Shown in pieces: positions 14,955-23,888 of a DNA stretch of 40,356 nt. Under the pieces are notes generated by a model. It was not told where the DNA came from. It ran no database searches and saw only the letters and a list, made by a program, of their open reading frames with translations. Position 1 is the first letter of the stretch; every line of letters starts with the position of its first letter. The translations under genes and the position numbers were made by a program. The stretch comes from Alphaproteobacteria bacterium (GTDB lineage: Bacteria > Pseudomonadota > Alphaproteobacteria > UBA6615), in NCBI GenBank assembly GCA_021774445.1, contig JAJFJA010000065.1, positions 1-40,356 of the forward strand, read 5' to 3'.

Positions 14955-15199
14955 GACAAAGCCATCACGGTCTCATCGACAACCAGTTGGGCCTCGACCA
15001 GCCGTGTCTTCAGGTTGAGCCCCTCGAACTCGCCCGTGCACAGCAGCACGATGGCATCGAACCCCCCGCCATCGAGACGCGCCAGCAATGCCCCCAGCAG
15101 ATCATGCATGCGGTGCTTGCCGACGGCCACTTCGCGCCCGTCGGCAAGACGCGTTACCAGACGAGCGTCGCCGGGTTTCGGCGCCAGCTCCCATTTCAA
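14955..15199 (-). pseudogene. Internal fragment of an AroM-family gene
   Basis: On the minus strand the frame reads PKPGDARLVTRLADGREVAV, then LDGGGFDAIVLLCTGEFEGL and ETVMALSD. This matches the middle of AroM-family proteins, whose conserved motif is LLCTGEF. Both ends are missing: it is fused to antisense DsbD sequence at 14954, and an in-frame stop lies just before 15199. AroM function is not established. It is a recombination remnant. Confidence 0.6.
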
Positions 15200-15401
15200 T
15201 CACGAACGTCACCTCATCGGCCGCAACGATTTCAAGCAGAACCGTTCGGCCGCGCTGGCCGAGTGGCGTCAGCTGGCGGCCTGAGCCGGGGGGCGTCGGC
15301 TAGTTTGGAGACTAGTTCGCAAAGGACTGACACCACCGCCACCGACTTAACGTGTCAACACCGTTTCACCTGCTGGTAGAGCGGCCAGCGGGCATCGTGG
15401 G
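15200..15401. other. Junk stretch after the AroM fragment
   Basis: About 200 bases without a supportable gene. A plus-strand frame ending at 15284 reads RHLIGRNDFKQNRSAALAEWRQLAA and could be the last residues of another lost gene, but I do not recognise it. Confidence 0.35.
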
Positions 15402-17036
15402 TTAGTTTGTCGCGGCTGGACGGACGCGCGGCAAGTTGATCAGATGCCAAGGATCGGGCATTTCCCCGACGGGCACCTCAATCAACGATGGTCCAGGTTC
15501 GGCAAATGCCGTGCGCAGAGCCGCTTGCAGCTCATCGGGCGTCTTCGCGCGAAATGCCGCCGCGCCGAAGGATTCGGCGAGTTTGACAAAATCCGGGTTC
15601 TGCAGGTCCGAGCCCAATACGCGACCCTCGTATAATTCCGACTGCATGCGCCGGACGTTGCCAAAGGCGTTGTCGTTGAACACCACGGTCACCACGCCGA
15701 TGCGGTGTTTGACCGCCGTCGCGAGTTCCTGGATATTGAACATGAAGCCGCCATCGCCGCAGATTGAGAGGACCTTTTTGTCCGGGTTGGCGACCTGGAC
15801 GCCGAGGGCGGTCGGAAAGCCGTAGCCCAGAGTACCTTGATAAGCCGTGGTGACGAACGTGCGCGGTTGGTATACGGGGAAGGCAAATCGCGAGACATAG
15901 CCCACTTGCGTCAACTCATCGACAAAGAAGCCGTCCTCGGGCAACTCTGCCCTGATCGCTCGCAGGTAGGCCATCTGCGGGCCGAGCTTGGCGAACTTAG
16001 CCGCCATCGCCGCCTTGAGGTCGCTAAGCTCCGTCTTGCGCGAGGCGCGCTGCCTGTTTTGGCGGATCGTAGCGGGGATGAGCGCCTGTAAGGCGCGTCT
16101 TGCGTCGGCAACAATGCCGACCGCCGGTCGCGAGAGGCGGCTCATTTGCGTCGGATCGATATCGATGCGGACAATTTTCTGCCCCTCGTCCGTTCCCCAG
16201 GTCAGGCGCTGGAAAAGTCGGGTACCAATGCCGAGCACGACATCGGCGGCGGCCCACAATTGGTGGCCGGCCGGCGATGTGTGGGCCAGGTAATGCCGGT
16301 CGCTGATGGCGCCGCGCCCGGCGCGAGTCGAGACCACGGGCGCCTGTAAGAGTTCGGCGATTTCCAACAGTTCCGCGGGGGCATCGAGCGCGCCGCTACC
16401 GACGATGATCAGCGGTCTCTCAGCCTGACCGAGAAGCCGCGCGGCCGCGTCGACGAGGTCGGGATCAGGCTCCACGGCTGCGTCTTCCGCCGCCTCATCC
16501 AACAAACTGACTTGCGCTTGCAGGCCCATTACGTCCATGGGCATTTCGATCTCGACCGGTCGGGGGCGACCTGTCGTTAGTTGCTTGAACGCTTCGCGGA
16601 CGCGGTCGGGCGCCTCACTGGGATGATCGATCCGCTGTGCCCATTTGGTCAGTCCCTGGGCAATAGTCAACTGGTCGGGTATTTCATGCAGCGCACCGAG
16701 GCCGCGGCCGATCATTGCCGAGGGGATCTGTCCGACGATCGCCAATACTGGCGCGTTGCAGGCATAAGCGGTCGCCAACGCGGCGGTGGAATTGAGGAAA
16801 CCGGGGCCCGGGACAACCGCGTAGGTGCCGACGCGGCCGGTCGACTGCGCGTAGCCGAGGGCCATGTATCCGGCGCCCTGTTCGTGGCGGGTATTGATTA
16901 CGCGAAGTCCGTCGCCCTCGTCGTAGAAAGCGTTAAACAGGTGATCGATCTGCACGCCCGGGATGGCGAAAACCGTATCCACGCCGCGTTGCCGAATGGA
17001 TTTAACAATCGCCTGGGCGCCGGTCATACGGGGCAT
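15402..17036 (-). CDS. Thiamine-diphosphate enzyme, acetolactate-synthase-like decarboxylase/carboligase
   Basis: This 544-residue cytoplasmic protein has the three-domain layout of the IlvB/POX family. The catalytic Glu is at about 52 in NTRHEQGAGYMALGYA. The central domain has RPLIIVGSGA, and the ThDP/Mg motif is CGDGGFMFN...VVFNDNAFGNV. ATG 17036 has AGGAG 5 bases upstream and overlaps the aminotransferase stop (TGATG). No FAD-dependent features or IlvN partner are evident. The coupling to an aminotransferase suggests it decarboxylates, or joins to an aldehyde, the 2-oxo acid made by that enzyme. Benzoylformate-, phosphonopyruvate- or sulfo-type substrates cannot be told apart by eye. Confidence 0.8.
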   Translation of the reverse strand: MPRMTGAQAIVKSIRQRGVDTVFAIPGVQIDHLFNAFYDEGDGLRVINTRHEQGAGYMALGYAQSTGRVGTYAVVPGPGFLNSTAALATAYACNAPVLAIVGQIPSAMIGRGLGALHEIPDQLTIAQGLTKWAQRIDHPSEAPDRVREAFKQLTTGRPRPVEIEMPMDVMGLQAQVSLLDEAAEDAAVEPDPDLVDAAARLLGQAERPLIIVGSGALDAPAELLEIAELLQAPVVSTRAGRGAISDRHYLAHTSPAGHQLWAAADVVLGIGTRLFQRLTWGTDEGQKIVRIDIDPTQMSRLSRPAVGIVADARRALQALIPATIRQNRQRASRKTELSDLKAAMAAKFAKLGPQMAYLRAIRAELPEDGFFVDELTQVGYVSRFAFPVYQPRTFVTTAYQGTLGYGFPTALGVQVANPDKKVLSICGDGGFMFNIQELATAVKHRIGVVTVVFNDNAFGNVRRMQSELYEGRVLGSDLQNPDFVKLAESFGAAAFRAKTPDELQAALRTAFAEPGPSLIEVPVGEMPDPWHLINLPRVRPAATN

Positions 17037-18187
17037 CACTTCTCCTGAGCGTTCGACGCGTCCAAATACGGACCGAGCAGATTGGCAAGGGCCGCCAGGA
17101 CGGCGTCGGTATCCTCGGCCAATCCGATGGTGATGCGAATACAGTCCTCGTATCCCGGCGCGGACAAGGGGCTGACGACGATGCCCCGCCGCGCCAGATT
17201 CTGCGCCGTATCTCGTCCGCTCGCCGGTAGCCGCACCGTCATGAAATTCGCGACACTGGGCAAGGGGCCAAGACCCAAGCGGGCGCAGCCGTCCAACAAT
17301 CTCTGCCGTTCATGAGCACAGTCGTTGAGGATCTGGTCCCGGTAATCGTCGTCTTCGAGAGCGACGGCGGCGGCGGCGAGAGCCATGGCATTTATTTCGA
17401 ACTTCGAGCGTGCCTTGTAGACCGTCTCAGCAATCTCTGCCGAGGCGAAGAGCCCGTAACCGATCCGCAGTCCCGCCAATCCGTACGCCTTTGAGAATGT
17501 ACGTAGCACGGCCCATGGCCCAGCCCGCCCAGCCATGAGCGGAAGCACGTCCGGACCACCAGCCTGCACGGCAAATTCGTGATAGGCGTCGTCGATAACC
17601 AGCAGGGCCGATGCCGGTACATCGCGGATCAGACGATCGAGGTCGTCGCGCCCCAGCATACTGCCCGTGGGATTGTTGACGGGTGCGCAAAAAACGATGC
17701 GCGTTCGCGCGGTGATCGCCGCAACAATTCCCGCCAAATCGTTGGCGCCGTCGCCAAGAAGCGGGACGCGGACCGCCTTCGCGCCGATGATGCGACAAGC
17801 GTCGGCGTAACCCGGATAAGATGGTGTGGACATCACCGCTTCGCCATCCGGGTCGAGGGTGGCGAGGGAGAGAAGATGGATGAGCTGAGCCGATCCGTTT
17901 CCAACGACGATGCGATCGACGGCATGCTTCGTTCGTTTAGCCAAAGCGGCGCGAAGTTCCCGGCAACGGGGGTCGGGATAACGGTTCATGGTGGATGCGG
18001 CGCTTGCTATGGCGGCAATAACCCCGGGGGCAGGCGGGTACGGGCATTCGTTAAGATGTAGGCGCCGGATCTTCCCTGCCGGTGCGTACTTTTCGCGAAT
18101 GTCCGCTTCTGTCGGGGGAAACATGGATTTCGCCATCTCAAGAAAGTGCGATCGGATCGGTCCGGTCGGCGGTAGACTCTTATTCAT
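17036..18187 (-). CDS. HisC-like PLP aminotransferase
   Basis: This 383-residue fold-type I aminotransferase is of the histidinol-phosphate type. NNPTG is at 171-175, the Asp/Tyr of DDAYHEF at 199-205, the PLP Lys at 233 in RTFSKAYGLAGLR, and Arg241 follows. ATG 18187 is the only good start. No other his genes are near, so histidine synthesis is unlikely. In this family, members outside his operons act on aromatic or other amino acids. It follows the ABC transporter genes after 45 bases and overlaps the ThDP enzyme, suggesting it turns an imported amino acid into its 2-oxo acid. Confidence 0.8.
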   Translation of the reverse strand: MNKSLPPTGPIRSHFLEMAKSMFPPTEADIREKYAPAGKIRRLHLNECPYPPAPGVIAAIASAASTMNRYPDPRCRELRAALAKRTKHAVDRIVVGNGSAQLIHLLSLATLDPDGEAVMSTPSYPGYADACRIIGAKAVRVPLLGDGANDLAGIVAAITARTRIVFCAPVNNPTGSMLGRDDLDRLIRDVPASALLVIDDAYHEFAVQAGGPDVLPLMAGRAGPWAVLRTFSKAYGLAGLRIGYGLFASAEIAETVYKARSKFEINAMALAAAAVALEDDDYRDQILNDCAHERQRLLDGCARLGLGPLPSVANFMTVRLPASGRDTAQNLARRGIVVSPLSAPGYEDCIRITIGLAEDTDAVLAALANLLGPYLDASNAQEK

Positions 18188-18232
18188 TCGTTTTGGTTCG
18201 TTCTTGCTGCGCTTGGTGCCATGACGGAATCT

Positions 18233-18985
18233 CTAGTGGGAAAGGATCTGTTCGAGGAAATTTCTTGTCCGTTCATGTTGCGGCGCCTCAAAGAACGCGC
18301 GGGGCTCGTTCTCCTCGATGATCTGGCCGAGATCCATGAAAATGACCCGGTTTGCGACAGTTCGCGCAAAACCCATTTCATGAGTGACCACCAGCATGGT
18401 CATCCCTTCATCGGCGAGACCAATCATCACGTCCAGCACCTCCTTGACCATCTCCGGATCAAGCGCGGAAGTTACCTCGTCGAACAACATGATTTTCGGG
18501 CTCATGCACAATGATCGGGCGATGGCGACGCGCTGCTGCTGACCGCCGGATAATTGGCCTGGATATTTGTTGGCCTGATCCGGAATGCGGACCCGTCCGA
18601 GGTAATTCATGGCAATTTCCTCGGCCTCGGCCCGTGGCATTCGTCGCACCAGGTGCGGCGCCAGAACGAGATTCTCCAGCACGGTCAGGTGGGGAAACAG
18701 GTTGAAGTCCTGAAACACCATGCCGACTTCGCTGCGGATGGCGTCTATTTGCTTCAAGTTGTCGGTAAGCTCGATGCCATCGACGATAATGTTTCCCTGC
18801 TGATGGGCTTCCAGGCGATTGATGCAGCGAATTAGGGTCGATTTTCCGGACCCCGAGGGGCCGCAAATGACAATTCGCTCGCCCTTGGCGACGGTCAGGT
18901 TGATGTTCTTCAAGACGTGAAAGTCGCCGAACCATTTATGCACGTCGCGTATTTCGATCATGGCAGCGCCCTGGGCTTCGTTCAT
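18233..18985 (-). CDS. aapP: Amino-acid ABC transporter ATPase (AapP/GlnQ-like)
   Basis: The product is a 250-residue ATPase. Walker A GPSGSGKST is at 42-50, the Q-loop is in VFQDFNLFP, the signature LSGGQQQR starts at 145, Walker B IMLFDE is at 165-170, and the switch His is at about 202 (VTHEMGF). The sequence is very close to polar amino-acid transport ATPases. The start overlaps the AapM stop by 4 bases. It powers uptake through the two permeases upstream. The symbol rests on gene order and paired long permeases. Confidence 0.88.
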   Translation of the reverse strand: MNEAQGAAMIEIRDVHKWFGDFHVLKNINLTVAKGERIVICGPSGSGKSTLIRCINRLEAHQQGNIIVDGIELTDNLKQIDAIRSEVGMVFQDFNLFPHLTVLENLVLAPHLVRRMPRAEAEEIAMNYLGRVRIPDQANKYPGQLSGGQQQRVAIARSLCMSPKIMLFDEVTSALDPEMVKEVLDVMIGLADEGMTMLVVTHEMGFARTVANRVIFMDLGQIIEENEPRAFFEAPQHERTRNFLEQILSH

Positions 18986-20112
18986 AGGGTTTGTAGCGCT
19001 TGGTTTTTGCCGCTCACCGAATGGCGTTCAAGGTGGATCGAGTAACGTGACATGCCGAACGTGAATGCCCAAAACGCCAAGCCGGCAAAGAGGTATCCGC
19101 TGGCATAGATATGGCCGCCGCCGATCCAGTCGGTGTCCGATAGGCCGAGCTGGATGACGCCGAGCAAGTCGGTCAGGCCGATGACCAGCACAAGGGTGGT
19201 TTCCTTGAAAATCCCGATGCAGGTGTTTACCAGCGCCGGTATGACATGGCGAATGGCCTGGGGCAGAATCACGTATCCCATCATCTTCCAGTAGCCAATG
19301 CCGAGTGACTTCGCGGCCTCATATTGGCCTCTGGGGATGGCCTGCAAACCGCCACGAAAGACCTCTGCCATGAACGCCGAGGAGAAGATAGCGAAGGCCA
19401 ATAGCGTGCGTACCAGCTTGTCGAAGTTCACACCCTCGGGCGTGAATAACGGAAACAGCGCCGATGCCATGAACAGCACCGCAATAAGCGGCACGCCGCG
19501 CCACAACTCGATGAACGCCGTGCTTACCGAGCGGATCGCTTTCATTTCGGACCGGCGTCCGAGCGCCAAGATCAAACCCAGGGGTATCGAGCCAACGATA
19601 GCCGTCACCGCAACCACCAGGGTCAGCATCAGCCCGCCCCAATTGTTGGTCCCAACAAATCGCAGGCCGAAGACACCGCCAACGAGCAGCAAAAATGCGA
19701 CGACAGGGAAACCCGTCAACATGAACAAGCCGACCCATTTTCGCCCTGGCGTCCGCGGGTACATCAGCGCGACTAGGCCGCCGGCGAAGATCGCATACAG
19801 GACATTGATACGCCAAAGCTGGTCTAACGGATAATCGCCGTAGACGATTTGACGGAACCGCGCCCTAACGAACGCCCAGCACGCGCCATGCCCATCCGGG
19901 CAGGCGTCAGCTGACGTGCCGGTCCAGACGGCGTTGATGAACGCCCAACTGATCAGCGGGTCGACAATCCGGTAAATGGCGTACAAGACAATGATTGTGA
20001 CCAGGGTGTTGATCGGCGACGAGAACAGGTTCTGGCGCAACCAGCCAAGGACACCGGCTGCGGCAACGGGTGCTGGCAGGGTCGGCTCGGGACGGCTCGC
20101 GACAAATGCCAT
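18982..20112 (-). CDS. aapM: Amino-acid ABC transporter permease (AapM/BztC-like)
   Basis: This is a 376-residue inner-membrane permease with a long N-terminal extension, as in AapM/BztC. The ATPase-contact EAA loop reads GLQAIPRGQYEAAKSLGIGY. It starts 3 bases after the AapQ stop, at ATG 20112. With AapQ it forms a heterodimeric channel of the general L-amino-acid type found in Rhizobium (Aap) and Rhodobacter (Bzt). Cys91-type residues in the periplasmic loop (ADACPDGHGACWAF) could form a disulfide. Confidence 0.85.
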   Translation of the reverse strand: MAFVASRPEPTLPAPVAAAGVLGWLRQNLFSSPINTLVTIIVLYAIYRIVDPLISWAFINAVWTGTSADACPDGHGACWAFVRARFRQIVYGDYPLDQLWRINVLYAIFAGGLVALMYPRTPGRKWVGLFMLTGFPVVAFLLLVGGVFGLRFVGTNNWGGLMLTLVVAVTAIVGSIPLGLILALGRRSEMKAIRSVSTAFIELWRGVPLIAVLFMASALFPLFTPEGVNFDKLVRTLLAFAIFSSAFMAEVFRGGLQAIPRGQYEAAKSLGIGYWKMMGYVILPQAIRHVIPALVNTCIGIFKETTLVLVIGLTDLLGVIQLGLSDTDWIGGGHIYASGYLFAGLAFWAFTFGMSRYSIHLERHSVSGKNQALQTL

Positions 20113-20115
20113 GGC

Positions 20116-21309
20116 CTAGCGCTCCACCAGAGATGACCGCCGATTGTACCAGTTCATGAACAGGGCGATGAGCAGGCTAATGGCCAGATATGTGCCCATA
20201 ACGATTGTCATCACCTCGATCGGCTGGCCGGTCTGGGCGAGTACCGCGCCGCCAAGCACATGCATTAAGTCGGGATAGGCGATGGCGGCCGCCAAGGCGC
20301 TACTCTTGGCAAGGTTGAGGTACTGATTGCTCAGCGGCGGGATGATGACCCGCAGCGCCTGGGGCACGATGACCTCTCGCATGATTTGTCCGGGTCGCAG
20401 ACCCATGGCGCGCGCCGCCTCGACCTGACCGCGCCGTACCGAAAGGACGCCGCCGCGGACAATCTCAGCGACGAACGATGCATGGTAGATCGACAACGCC
20501 ACGACCATGGCAACGAGTTCGGGGATGACCGAGAACCCGCCCGTGTAATTAAAGCCTTTGAGGGCCGGCACCTGCCAGGACAACGGGAAGCCAGCGACTG
20601 CCGCGCTCACCAGAAGCAGGCCGATAATAATAATCAGAGACGTCACCAAGACCGGGAATGGCTGCCCCGTTCTGGATTGTCGAACGCGGGCCCAGCGGCG
20701 CAGCGCGATCGCGACGCCGAGCGCCATCACCAATGCGGCAATGACGATGCCGAAGCCGGGCTCGAAGACCGGGGATGGCGCGTATATCCCGCGGTTGTTG
20801 ATGTAGATCGTATCGAAAAACGCGATGCTTTGCCGGGGCACCGGTAAGGCGCGCAGTACGGCGAAGTACCAAAAGAAGATTTGGAGCAGGAGCGGCATGT
20901 TGCGGAAGATTTCGACGTAGGCGGTCGCCGCCCTGGATAACAGCCAATTGCTCGACAGGCGCGAGACGCCCACGACGAAACCGATAATCGTCGCAAAAAC
21001 AATGGCCAGCAGCGACATCAGGACGGTGTTCAGCAGGGCAACCAGAACTGCCGAACCGTAACTGGACGCCTCGTTGTAGGTCACGAGAGTCTGCCCGATA
21101 TCGAAACCGGCCTCCTGTTTGAGGAATCCGAATCCGGTCCTGATACCGAGCCGATTGAGGTTGGTGACGACGTTGTTGATGATCCAGTAGAGGGATGCGA
21201 ACAGCAAACCCAGCACCAGTACCTCGTAGAACTTGGTACGGTATTTGGAGCTGCTCCAAAACACGAAGCTCGTGTTCCTCACCCGATCGTCGGTCGTCTC
21301 AACAGCCAT
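20116..21309 (-). CDS. aapQ: Amino-acid ABC transporter permease (AapQ/BztB-like)
   Basis: This is a 397-residue membrane protein with an N-terminal helix (YEVLVLGLLFASLYWIINNVV), a large insert in the middle and the EAA loop GVLSVRRGQVEAARAMGLRPG. The length and insert are typical of AapQ/BztB and distinguish it from short GlnP-type permeases. ATG 21309 lacks a strong ribosome site. A very stable hairpin lies between it and the binding-protein gene, which probably lowers its expression. Confidence 0.85.
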   Translation of the reverse strand: MAVETTDDRVRNTSFVFWSSSKYRTKFYEVLVLGLLFASLYWIINNVVTNLNRLGIRTGFGFLKQEAGFDIGQTLVTYNEASSYGSAVLVALLNTVLMSLLAIVFATIIGFVVGVSRLSSNWLLSRAATAYVEIFRNMPLLLQIFFWYFAVLRALPVPRQSIAFFDTIYINNRGIYAPSPVFEPGFGIVIAALVMALGVAIALRRWARVRQSRTGQPFPVLVTSLIIIIGLLLVSAAVAGFPLSWQVPALKGFNYTGGFSVIPELVAMVVALSIYHASFVAEIVRGGVLSVRRGQVEAARAMGLRPGQIMREVIVPQALRVIIPPLSNQYLNLAKSSALAAAIAYPDLMHVLGGAVLAQTGQPIEVMTIVMGTYLAISLLIALFMNWYNRRSSLVER

Positions 21310-21335
21310 TGCCCATTCTTACCATGAGGGTGGAA

Positions 21336-21364
21336 AGCGCGCCGGTCGAAACGACCGGCGCGCT
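21336..21364 (-). terminator. Intercistronic 13-bp hairpin between aapJ and aapQ
   Basis: AGCGCGCCGGTCG, AAA, CGACCGGCGCGCT forms a perfect 13-base-pair, GC-rich stem with a 3-base loop, followed on the transcribed strand by TTT. Such structures after binding-protein genes act as partial terminators or protect the 3' end of the upstream message, giving more binding protein than permease. Confidence 0.75.
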
Positions 21365-21387
21365 GCTACTAACCCTGGGCTAATGGC

Positions 21388-22446
21388 TCAACGGAACGGC
21401 GGGGCTATGATCAGGCCACCATCCGTCCACAGGGCGTTCCGGCCACGCTCAAGACCGAGCCGGGTGTCCGGCCCAAGATGGCGGTCGTAGATCTCGCCAT
21501 AGTTACCGACGGCTTTGATCGCATTGTACGCCCAGTCGTTGGAGAGTTCGAGCCGCTGCCCGAAATCACCGGTCACGCCAATCAACCGTTGCACCTCCGG
21601 GTTTTGGGAGTTGGCGCGCATATCGTCGATGTTGCCTTGCGTGACGCCAAGTTCCTCGGCGGCGATCAGCGCGTTGAACACCCAGCGCGCAGTGTCGGCC
21701 CACTCATCCTGGTTGTGGGCGACCAAGGGGCCGATAGGTTCCTTGGAGATAGTTTCCGGGAGAATTACGTGGTCCGCTCGGTTCTTGAAGCCGAGACTCC
21801 GCGCCGCCAGGCCCATACGGTCGGTCGAAAAGGCGTCACAGCGTTCCTCGTCGTAGGCAATTTGCGCTTCCTCTTGGGAACCGAAACTGACGATGTTGTA
21901 GCTCAAGTTGTTAGTGCGGAAGAAATCCGCGACGTTTAGCTCCACGGTCGTGCCCTGGGCGACACAGATCGCGGCACCGTCGAGCTCGCTGATGCTCGAT
22001 ACACCTAGGTCCTTGCGGACAATGAATCCCTGACCGTCGTAGATCATGACCCGGGTGTAGTTCATGCCGGTCCCGTTATCGCGGTTGAACGTCCAGGTGA
22101 GACGATGGGTGAGGATGTCGACTTGGCCCGTCTGCAACGCTGGGAAGCCGTCCTTCGGCCGCATTTTCGACAGCTTGACCTTGTCCGGGTCACCGAGGAT
22201 CGCCGCGGCCAATGCATGGCACAGGTCAATATCGAAGCCGACCCGGTCGCCGTTGGCGTCGGTGAACGCATAGCCGGGCACGTTCGGCGCGGTGCCGCAA
22301 TGGACGAAATCGCGCGCCTTTATCTCGTCCAGCAGCCCAGCGGCCTGAGCGCCGGAGGCACCGGCGAAAATTGATAAAGCGCCGACCGCCGCTGCGATGA
22401 CGCCAAATCTCTCCAATAACCGGCCAAATTCGCTTTGATGCTTCAT
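21388..22446 (-). CDS. aapJ: Amino-acid ABC transporter substrate-binding protein (AapJ/BztA-like)
   Basis: This 352-residue periplasmic protein has a signal peptide to about residue 35 (GASGAQAAG). HCGTAPNVPGYAFTDANG and GFDIDLCHALAAAIL are typical of the family 3 solute-binding fold of AapJ/BztA. The AapJ-type length is about 340, longer than ordinary glutamine-binding proteins. ATG 22446 has GGGGAGG upstream. It is the first gene of the transporter operon. The ligand cannot be fixed: Aap systems are broad, but the downstream aminotransferase and ThDP enzyme hint at a narrower role here. Confidence 0.87.
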   Translation of the reverse strand: MKHQSEFGRLLERFGVIAAAVGALSIFAGASGAQAAGLLDEIKARDFVHCGTAPNVPGYAFTDANGDRVGFDIDLCHALAAAILGDPDKVKLSKMRPKDGFPALQTGQVDILTHRLTWTFNRDNGTGMNYTRVMIYDGQGFIVRKDLGVSSISELDGAAICVAQGTTVELNVADFFRTNNLSYNIVSFGSQEEAQIAYDEERCDAFSTDRMGLAARSLGFKNRADHVILPETISKEPIGPLVAHNQDEWADTARWVFNALIAAEELGVTQGNIDDMRANSQNPEVQRLIGVTGDFGQRLELSNDWAYNAIKAVGNYGEIYDRHLGPDTRLGLERGRNALWTDGGLIIAPPFR

Positions 22447-22498
22447 ATTATCCTCCCCTGAGGTTGTTGTTGGGCAATTTGCCGCGATGGTTTTGTTG

Positions 22499-22514
22499 GT
22501 GCCGTCCGCGGCAC
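22499..22514 (-). terminator. Hairpin between the Rieske gene and aapJ
   Basis: GTGCCG-TCCG-CGGCAC forms a perfect 6-base-pair stem, 14 bases after the Rieske stop. It lacks a T-run, so it is a weak terminator candidate only. Confidence 0.3.
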
Positions 22515-22527
22515 TTGTCGGTGCGCC

Positions 22528-23754
22528 CTATGCCGCGACGCGTGGCATAGGTTCAAGATAAGTGTCGACGACCTCGTCACTCAAATCGATGATCTTGTCC
22601 ATCGCGGGGTCGCGCCAGACGCCGACGGGATCCGTGCCGTCCTGGACCGCCTTGATCGCTTCCAGGGTCATTTTGCGAAACAGGATCACACCCTTGTCGG
22701 AGGCGCCGAGCATCTCCCGCGTGCGGTCGAAAATGGGCCCCTGGCTCACCAATGCATCGTAGTCTTGCACGCGGTGCTGATGAAGAACTTCGGTGATGTC
22801 GTAGCTCAACCCAGGCGGCAAATCAGGCTCTTTGCCGTCGACATTGGGAGTGAACACGATGCTGAAAATGAGGGTGTTGGTGTCGTCCACCGGTGTGCGC
22901 CAGATACCGGAATGCCGGGGCCAGCGGTATTGTGCACCCGGCCAGGGCTGCGCCAGTCGATTCAGGGTCGGGAAAACGTAGGATGAGACGCGATGGTTAC
23001 CGAGCTTTCGCCGCTCCTGAATCGATCGGATGCCATACCATGCCTGCTCCCAAGTACAATCGGGCATTTCCGTGCCCCAGATATCGCTGCGCTCGCCTTC
23101 TTTGTAACCATGCAGGATGGCGGTGTGGAGTTGGTCGAGCGAGTTTTCGCAGATCTGGAACCAATTCGATGTCCAGAGGCCGAAATTCTCCACGGCCCGA
23201 ACGCCGTCCTGACGCGCGGCGACATCGATTTTCGGCAGTAGCGGCGCCTCGCCTGGCCCCATATAGGCCCAGATCAATCCACCCATCTCTTGTACCGGGT
23301 AGGCCTTGTGCTTGACTTTATGCTTGAATCCGCTGTCTTCGGGCTCGGCCGGTTGGTGTAAGCAGGTGCCTTCGATATCGAACACCCAGCCATGGTAAAA
23401 ACACTCCAGGCCGTCCGACCTCACCTTGCCGAATTCCATGGAGGCCCCGCGGTGGGGACACCGCAGACCGACGAGTCCGAGCCGGCCACTGCCGTCGCGG
23501 AAAATCACCAGATCCTCGCCGAGGATGCGGGTGGCCGTCGGTCGACCGGTGAAGGTCCCGAGCCGTTCGCCCCAGCTTGTGACCGTGCCGGGCTCATCCT
23601 TGAAAAAGATTTGTCGGTCGTATTGCCATAGGGTCTTGATGCCGCCCCACTCGTCCGAAATGGCAATAGGGTGCCAGTACCGCCGCAGCCAGTCGCCGCC
23701 CGCAGTGCCTGGGCCGACCTCTGTGATCGCCCTGTTTTCCGCCGCGCTCAACAT
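22528..23754 (-). CDS. Rieske non-haem iron oxygenase, large subunit
   Basis: This 408-residue oxygenase belongs to the aromatic ring-hydroxylating/demethylating group. The Rieske centre is bound by C99 and H101 (LRCPHRGA) and C118 and H121 (ECFYHGW). The catalytic iron is bound in NSLDQLHTAILHG (H210 and H215, with D207 as the bridging residue between subunits). The layout is closest to the phthalate-dioxygenase/vanillate-demethylase type, which has only an alpha subunit. No ferredoxin reductase is seen in the window, so the electron donor must be elsewhere. The gene diverges from the GntR regulator across a palindrome and probably starts a catabolic pathway. Confidence 0.88.
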   Translation of the reverse strand: MLSAAENRAITEVGPGTAGGDWLRRYWHPIAISDEWGGIKTLWQYDRQIFFKDEPGTVTSWGERLGTFTGRPTATRILGEDLVIFRDGSGRLGLVGLRCPHRGASMEFGKVRSDGLECFYHGWVFDIEGTCLHQPAEPEDSGFKHKVKHKAYPVQEMGGLIWAYMGPGEAPLLPKIDVAARQDGVRAVENFGLWTSNWFQICENSLDQLHTAILHGYKEGERSDIWGTEMPDCTWEQAWYGIRSIQERRKLGNHRVSSYVFPTLNRLAQPWPGAQYRWPRHSGIWRTPVDDTNTLIFSIVFTPNVDGKEPDLPPGLSYDITEVLHQHRVQDYDALVSQGPIFDRTREMLGASDKGVILFRKMTLEAIKAVQDGTDPVGVWRDPAMDKIIDLSDEVVDTYLEPMPRVAA

Positions 23755-23828
23755 GTCGTATCCTCCACCAAGTCGCCGACTTTCAGGGCGCCGCCGGCAG
23801 CGCTTGCACCGGCTGGACTATGTTGCAT

Positions 23829-23848
23829 TTGTACGTATGATCGTACAA
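23829..23848. promoter_or_regulatory. Palindromic operator between the Rieske and GntR genes
   Basis: TTGTACG-TATGAT-CGTACAA is a perfect 7-6-7 inverted repeat centred in the divergent intergenic region, about 75 bases from the Rieske start and 41 from the regulator start. GntR/HutC-type regulators bind such symmetric sites next to their genes, so autoregulation and control of the oxygenase are likely. Flanking bases extend the symmetry (CATTT and AAAATG). Confidence 0.7.
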
Positions 23849-23888
23849 AATGATGTCGTGAGTAAATAACTTTCTTGTGGGCGGTAAA

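Noticed and set aside
14996..15379. Continuation of the DsbD copy B frame
   Set aside because: Homology ends at YWRG near 14950; beyond that the frame is antisense to an AroM fragment and has no family match.
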